The notes below the pieces were generated by a model. The model was not told the DNA's origin. It did not search any database and saw nothing but the letters and a program-made list of their open reading frames with translations. Both the position numbers and the translations under genes were made by a program. From Herpetosiphon geysericola (GTDB lineage: Bacteria; Chloroflexota; Chloroflexia; Chloroflexales; Herpetosiphonaceae), in NCBI RefSeq assembly GCF_001306135.1, contig NZ_LGKP01000004.1:1-64000 (forward strand): 64,000 nt of DNA, in the 5' to 3' direction. Below, one piece after another: positions 61,401 through 64,000 of the stretch (the first letter of the stretch is position 1; each line of letters starts with the position of its first letter).

Positions 61401-64000
61401 CGCATGAGTTGGGCACCCTACACCTATAGCAATGGCGGGTGGGGCAACTACGACCCAGAGCAATATTTAACCCTTTTGAACACCCTTGTAGTCGACGACG
61501 AATTTTTTCAAGCTGATGGCTCAAGCACCAGCCTCGATGAGGTAAGCGGTAAGCAGCTGTGGGCCCAAAGCTATTATGCAGCCTTGTTGCAAGGACTCTC
61601 GGAAACGGTCGAAAGCGCTGGCACAGTGCTGTGGACGCAGAGCACTGATCTAGCGGAAAGCCTCTATACGCCAGGCTGGCCATCGTCGACCCCGAAGGGC
61701 TTTACTTTTATTGGCAACGCCTACCTCAGCACGATCATCGAATCGGTCAGCAAGTTTGCCAAATATAAGGCAATGGGTTATAGCGGCTATAGCTTTTGGA
61801 GCGTGATCAATCATGCCTATAAAAAGGGCTTTACCCAATATACCTTTGCCTTTGAACGCTTGCTACAAAATAAAAAGAGTATAGCGTTGCATGGTTTAAT
61901 TGGGGTAACCACGATTGGCTTGGCGGTTGGGGCAACCTTGTTTGCGGTGGGCTACCTCACTGGCGATGATGCAAGCTTTCAGGCTGGCGTTTATATTCTG
62001 AATGCAGCGACCGTGGTTGGGGTTGGCTTGTATATCGCCAATATGGTGCACAAATTCTATACCCTCTACCAAACGGGTATGGGCGTAAGCGCGGTCTTAA
62101 AATCGACGACCATGGCCAATTTTAAAGCGGTGGGCAAGTTTGGCTTGCTGCTTGGAGTGCTCATTCCATGGATCATTTTTCTCGCCACGTCAGGGGATGT
62201 GTTGTGGAGCATGATTACAACTGGTGATGGGGGCAGCATTGCCTTTACGGTCTATGTGGCCTATACCATCGCCAGCACCATTATTACCGTGGTGATGTTT
62301 GCCTTGGAATATGTGCCAGGGATTGGCCAATTGTTCTCGTTCCTGTTCTTTATGGTCTATTTTATCGATGGCATTCTGGCGATTGTTGGCCAGCAAACGG
62401 TCTTTGACCGTATGACCGAAGCGCTTGCCAAGCTGCTCTACGATGTTGACTTAGTGATCAAAAACATGGATTCGTCAGATCGCTTAACGCTTGATATTGT
62501 CAATCGCAGCCTTGGCACACCCGAAGATGGGTTTATCGTGACCAATAGCATCTCGTACACGATGCGGGTCACCAACACCCTGCTCTATGGCACGCAATAT
62601 TCAGCAGCCGATGCCAATAAGGCCTCGTTCCTCTACACCCTCGACGATGAGCCAGTCGATTATCATACTCAAATTAACAAGGGCGATATGCGTGGCGACT
62701 GGGTTGCGATTGGCGGGCGCAAAATTCAATTGACCAAAACGATTGAATCGGTCGAGGCATTAGCTTTGACGCGGGTTGGCGTTGGCATCAATCGCTCGCT
62801 CGATGGCTTGCTCTATTTGAGCGAAGCCTATCAGGTGCCCTACTCTGGCTGTTGGCTTGATCTGTTTAGTTGTAGCACCGAAACCGTTGGTGGCTCCAGT
62901 GAAATTAATATTGGGGCTAGCGAAACCCTCGATATTTTGCCCGCAAGCATAAGCGAATTTTATGCCCTCGACTGGAACGAGGATGGAGCGTTGCAGTTTC
63001 CCAGCCAACGCGATCATGATGGTGATGGCTTGCTCAGCAGCGCTGCGGGCGGAGTAGACCCTGAGGATCTAAGCCGCGATGCTGATGGGGATATCTTGCT
63101 TGATAGCTACGAATTGGCCCAAGGCAGCGACCCAGAAGCAAGCGATAGCGATGGCGATGGGCTTGATGATGCCCGCGAATTGAGCCTTGGCACCAATCCT
63201 TTGCGCAACGATAGCGATGGCGATGGGCTTGACGACAAAACCGAAAGCACCACCGGCTGGATCATCAGCTACAGTGATACTGCGGACAATCGCCGTTATA
63301 CACGAGTTTGGTCGAATCCCAATGTTGGCGATATTGATGATGATGGTTTGAACGATTTACAAGAGTTCGTCTATGGCTTCAACCCATGGGTCGCCACCGA
63401 TGCCTCATTAATTGACAATCTTGTGCAATTTGCCGAAATGAACGTGCAGGAAACTGCGGCGGCAACAGTGTTGCTACGGCTAGAAGAACCTGCCGATGCA
63501 ACCGTGTTTGCCAATAGTGCCAGCGCCACCAGCTTTAACTGTGCCAGCACCGCCACTTGCCCAATCGCGGCCCAAAGTGGGCGTTATGGCACTGCGGCCA
63601 ATTTCGATGGCAGCAACGATTATCTCGAAGCCAGCGTTCAGCTCAATCCCACGGCCTATACCCAAGCAGCTTGGGTCTATCCCACCAGCAGCGATACGAA
63701 CTTTCATGGGATTGTTGGCTATGACAACGGGGTGTTGGCCCAACGCGCACCAAGCATCTACCTGTTTCAGGCGGGACGGGTGCAAGTTGGCTTTGGCGAT
63801 GGCAGCACATGGAACAGCCTTTCAATCAGCAGTGCCATGCTCAGCAGCAACACGTGGAATCACATTGCCAGCACCTTTGATGGCAGCACCATGCGCATCT
63901 ATATCAATGGGGTTGAGCAAGCGAATTCAACCGCAGCCAGCGGCAAAGTGCCCTATCCAATTAGCAATTTGCGGGTTGGCCGCATCGATAACTATTTCAA
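58485..64000 (+). CDS. Giant surface protein with calcium repeats, internal membrane block and LamG domain (partial)
   Basis: The frame opens at ATG 58485 behind TTGGAGG and stays open to the window end (more than 1838 residues). In order: a membrane anchor (about 9-28); a globular domain; a second membrane pair (about 295-345); thrombospondin type-3 calcium repeats DSDSDGL, DSDGDGL (about 425-580); a long unknown region; four to six hydrophobic helices (about 1130-1310, nt 61870-62400); more DxDGDG repeats (about 1505-1620); and a LamG/concanavalin-like domain from about 1670 on. Divergent from the two-component pair. Role unknown; a surface adhesin or toxin-delivery protein is possible. Confidence 0.8.
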   Translation, partial: MKIRSHSAVWRTVSLIVAVLGLILFGVGFGNQAETPQRMITRAWERAGASGSYRYQASIEQITYPVAAITSAGRQPQVDHVAIEAQVDAAKQELEMQLWNGADRNPAKAHSLRVHNGQVEQRQGLGAWQPGDVQDLNGIAPAGNLLSFLIAADDVQLLGQETRAFETAAGAALDLTLTYDHVSFSLDGSSLADQLGPMLEQHIRASRNIPAHVVLDAGQAYRTMQGRGELWIDQAGLPRRIALTIEFPAQRGQGRSVATIVGDYSNFDHSRLALASTPFSADPITWIRFRLIEGLPALRLLVLQMASIGLLLAVIALWMRRLHNRTVHTYTVALVILSLLTTPLFRADVTEAFAAEQKTEQTEREQQLGQQQQLNDAVASQKTSAWNPQRNPQTSPTQPAIVDGELTALLTEQPALALPGMLASSDTTDSDSDGLTDYDEAIWGACPSASSSSDPCVGVADPTDSDGDGLEDGTEVHQLGTLPDEADSDGDVIDDNLEVTGFALGGTQWYLDPYASDSNSDGLTDGIECQVWVAMSSAYDPTAACPDSDGDGQPDVFDLDNDGDGVNDAVDTSPNGVIPQTFTGDTPLALSISQLETNKPVYVDFQITPTNPEHLDYFGTVLDWPSGDSAGQIQRHLETTFADTDNQTLRSTDPNAANGDIRLTPMLQIRMPYTSGHYANLPVNATYSGSDREVNVGVDSWIDSSAIERYDLSVYDSSSGDGELLAYLPVSYISDESDGGVVGFTARMFYQPSQGSNGRATWGAAHEVRLVWLVEMLTDSCSDESDLASCEDSYAIIQTYYDQWTLAGLTVTEEHGTDTAIVYENPVEDTNLALDSDLWVASWNMSNSFLRGRDCSSINGSGICTSNGNRDVTISNLANSIDGWAGGAANHDLAVQRVTYDHHDAYVEDLTITRTAALLSSVFTPYAGQTNPTLLFASEHQSRSVNVDDSSVTSNAITLNFDAASVPLVTEARMSWAPYTYSNGGWGNYDPEQYLTLLNTLVVDDEFFQADGSSTSLDEVSGKQLWAQSYYAALLQGLSETVESAGTVLWTQSTDLAESLYTPGWPSSTPKGFTFIGNAYLSTIIESVSKFAKYKAMGYSGYSFWSVINHAYKKGFTQYTFAFERLLQNKKSIALHGLIGVTTIGLAVGATLFAVGYLTGDDASFQAGVYILNAATVVGVGLYIANMVHKFYTLYQTGMGVSAVLKSTTMANFKAVGKFGLLLGVLIPWIIFLATSGDVLWSMITTGDGGSIAFTVYVAYTIASTIITVVMFALEYVPGIGQLFSFLFFMVYFIDGILAIVGQQTVFDRMTEALAKLLYDVDLVIKNMDSSDRLTLDIVNRSLGTPEDGFIVTNSISYTMRVTNTLLYGTQYSAADANKASFLYTLDDEPVDYHTQINKGDMRGDWVAIGGRKIQLTKTIESVEALALTRVGVGINRSLDGLLYLSEAYQVPYSGCWLDLFSCSTETVGGSSEINIGASETLDILPASISEFYALDWNEDGALQFPSQRDHDGDGLLSSAAGGVDPEDLSRDADGDILLDSYELAQGSDPEASDSDGDGLDDARELSLGTNPLRNDSDGDGLDDKTESTTGWIISYSDTADNRRYTRVWSNPNVGDIDDDGLNDLQEFVYGFNPWVATDASLIDNLVQFAEMNVQETAAATVLLRLEEPADATVFANSASATSFNCASTATCPIAAQSGRYGTAANFDGSNDYLEASVQLNPTAYTQAAWVYPTSSDTNFHGIVGYDNGVLAQRAPSIYLFQAGRVQVGFGDGSTWNSLSISSAMLSSNTWNHIASTFDGSTMRIYINGVEQANSTAASGKVPYPISNLRVGRIDNYF

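Overview
The window reads as a chromosomal segment of a filamentous, predatory or saprophytic Chloroflexota bacterium, most like Herpetosiphon. This is an inference from gene content: secreted GH16 and GH18 enzymes with F5/8C modules, Thr/Pro/Ala-rich spacers, RCC1 and Rax2-like propeller proteins, roughly balanced base composition, and intergenic mosaics built from the same short repeats. No rRNA, integrase, transposase, phage module or CRISPR array is visible.

Layout. 1-7.1 kb: an RCC1-repeat secreted protein cut by the left edge, a GH16 beta-glucanase, a 1074-residue HEAT-repeat protein and a small Cys-pair protein. 7.1-13.4 kb: a type I restriction-modification locus (hsdM-hsdS-hsdR, minus strand). 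13.4-23.1 kb: housekeeping and hypothetical genes separated by repeat mosaics: a gamma-carbonic-anhydrase-like protein with a PhzF-like isomerase, a LacI regulator, a thioredoxin-like gene that contains an in-frame UGA, a GH18 chitinase, and a cyclase/gamma-glutamylcyclotransferase pair. 23.1-30.9 kb: asparaginase, glycogen synthase with a GalT-like protein, a YciF-like protein, a large secreted propeller protein and two small genes. 30.9-34.1 kb: tRNA-Arg(TCT), a SAVED-domain protein translationally coupled to a lipoprotein, and tRNA-His(GTG) with a consensus promoter.

34.1-41.8 kb: a complete mannitol-type PTS locus with its own HPr-EI fusion, EIIA, EIIB, EIIC, an MDR-type dehydrogenase and an MtlR-like PRD activator. 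The same 69-bp promoter/operator block precedes both mtlR and mtlA. 43.1-51.4 kb: an ebo cluster (eboD, a small gene, eboB, eboE, eboC, eboF) split by a plus-strand STAND/TPR ATPase. 51.5-56 kb: yggS-pgeF, two phasin-like genes and a tandem pair of SUKH-3-like genes. 56.2-64 kb: a NarL-type two-component pair divergent from a giant calcium-repeat/LamG protein that runs off the right edge. Three evenly spaced dyads lie between the two divergent promoters.

The strongest candidates for something undescribed are the possible selenocysteine-containing thioredoxin-fold protein (17568-17903), the divergent regulatory array at 58274-58413 with its giant target gene, the orphan SAVED/lipoprotein pair, the STAND ATPase inside the ebo cluster, and the interspersed mosaic repeats. 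Everything here was read by eye; nothing was searched against databases.
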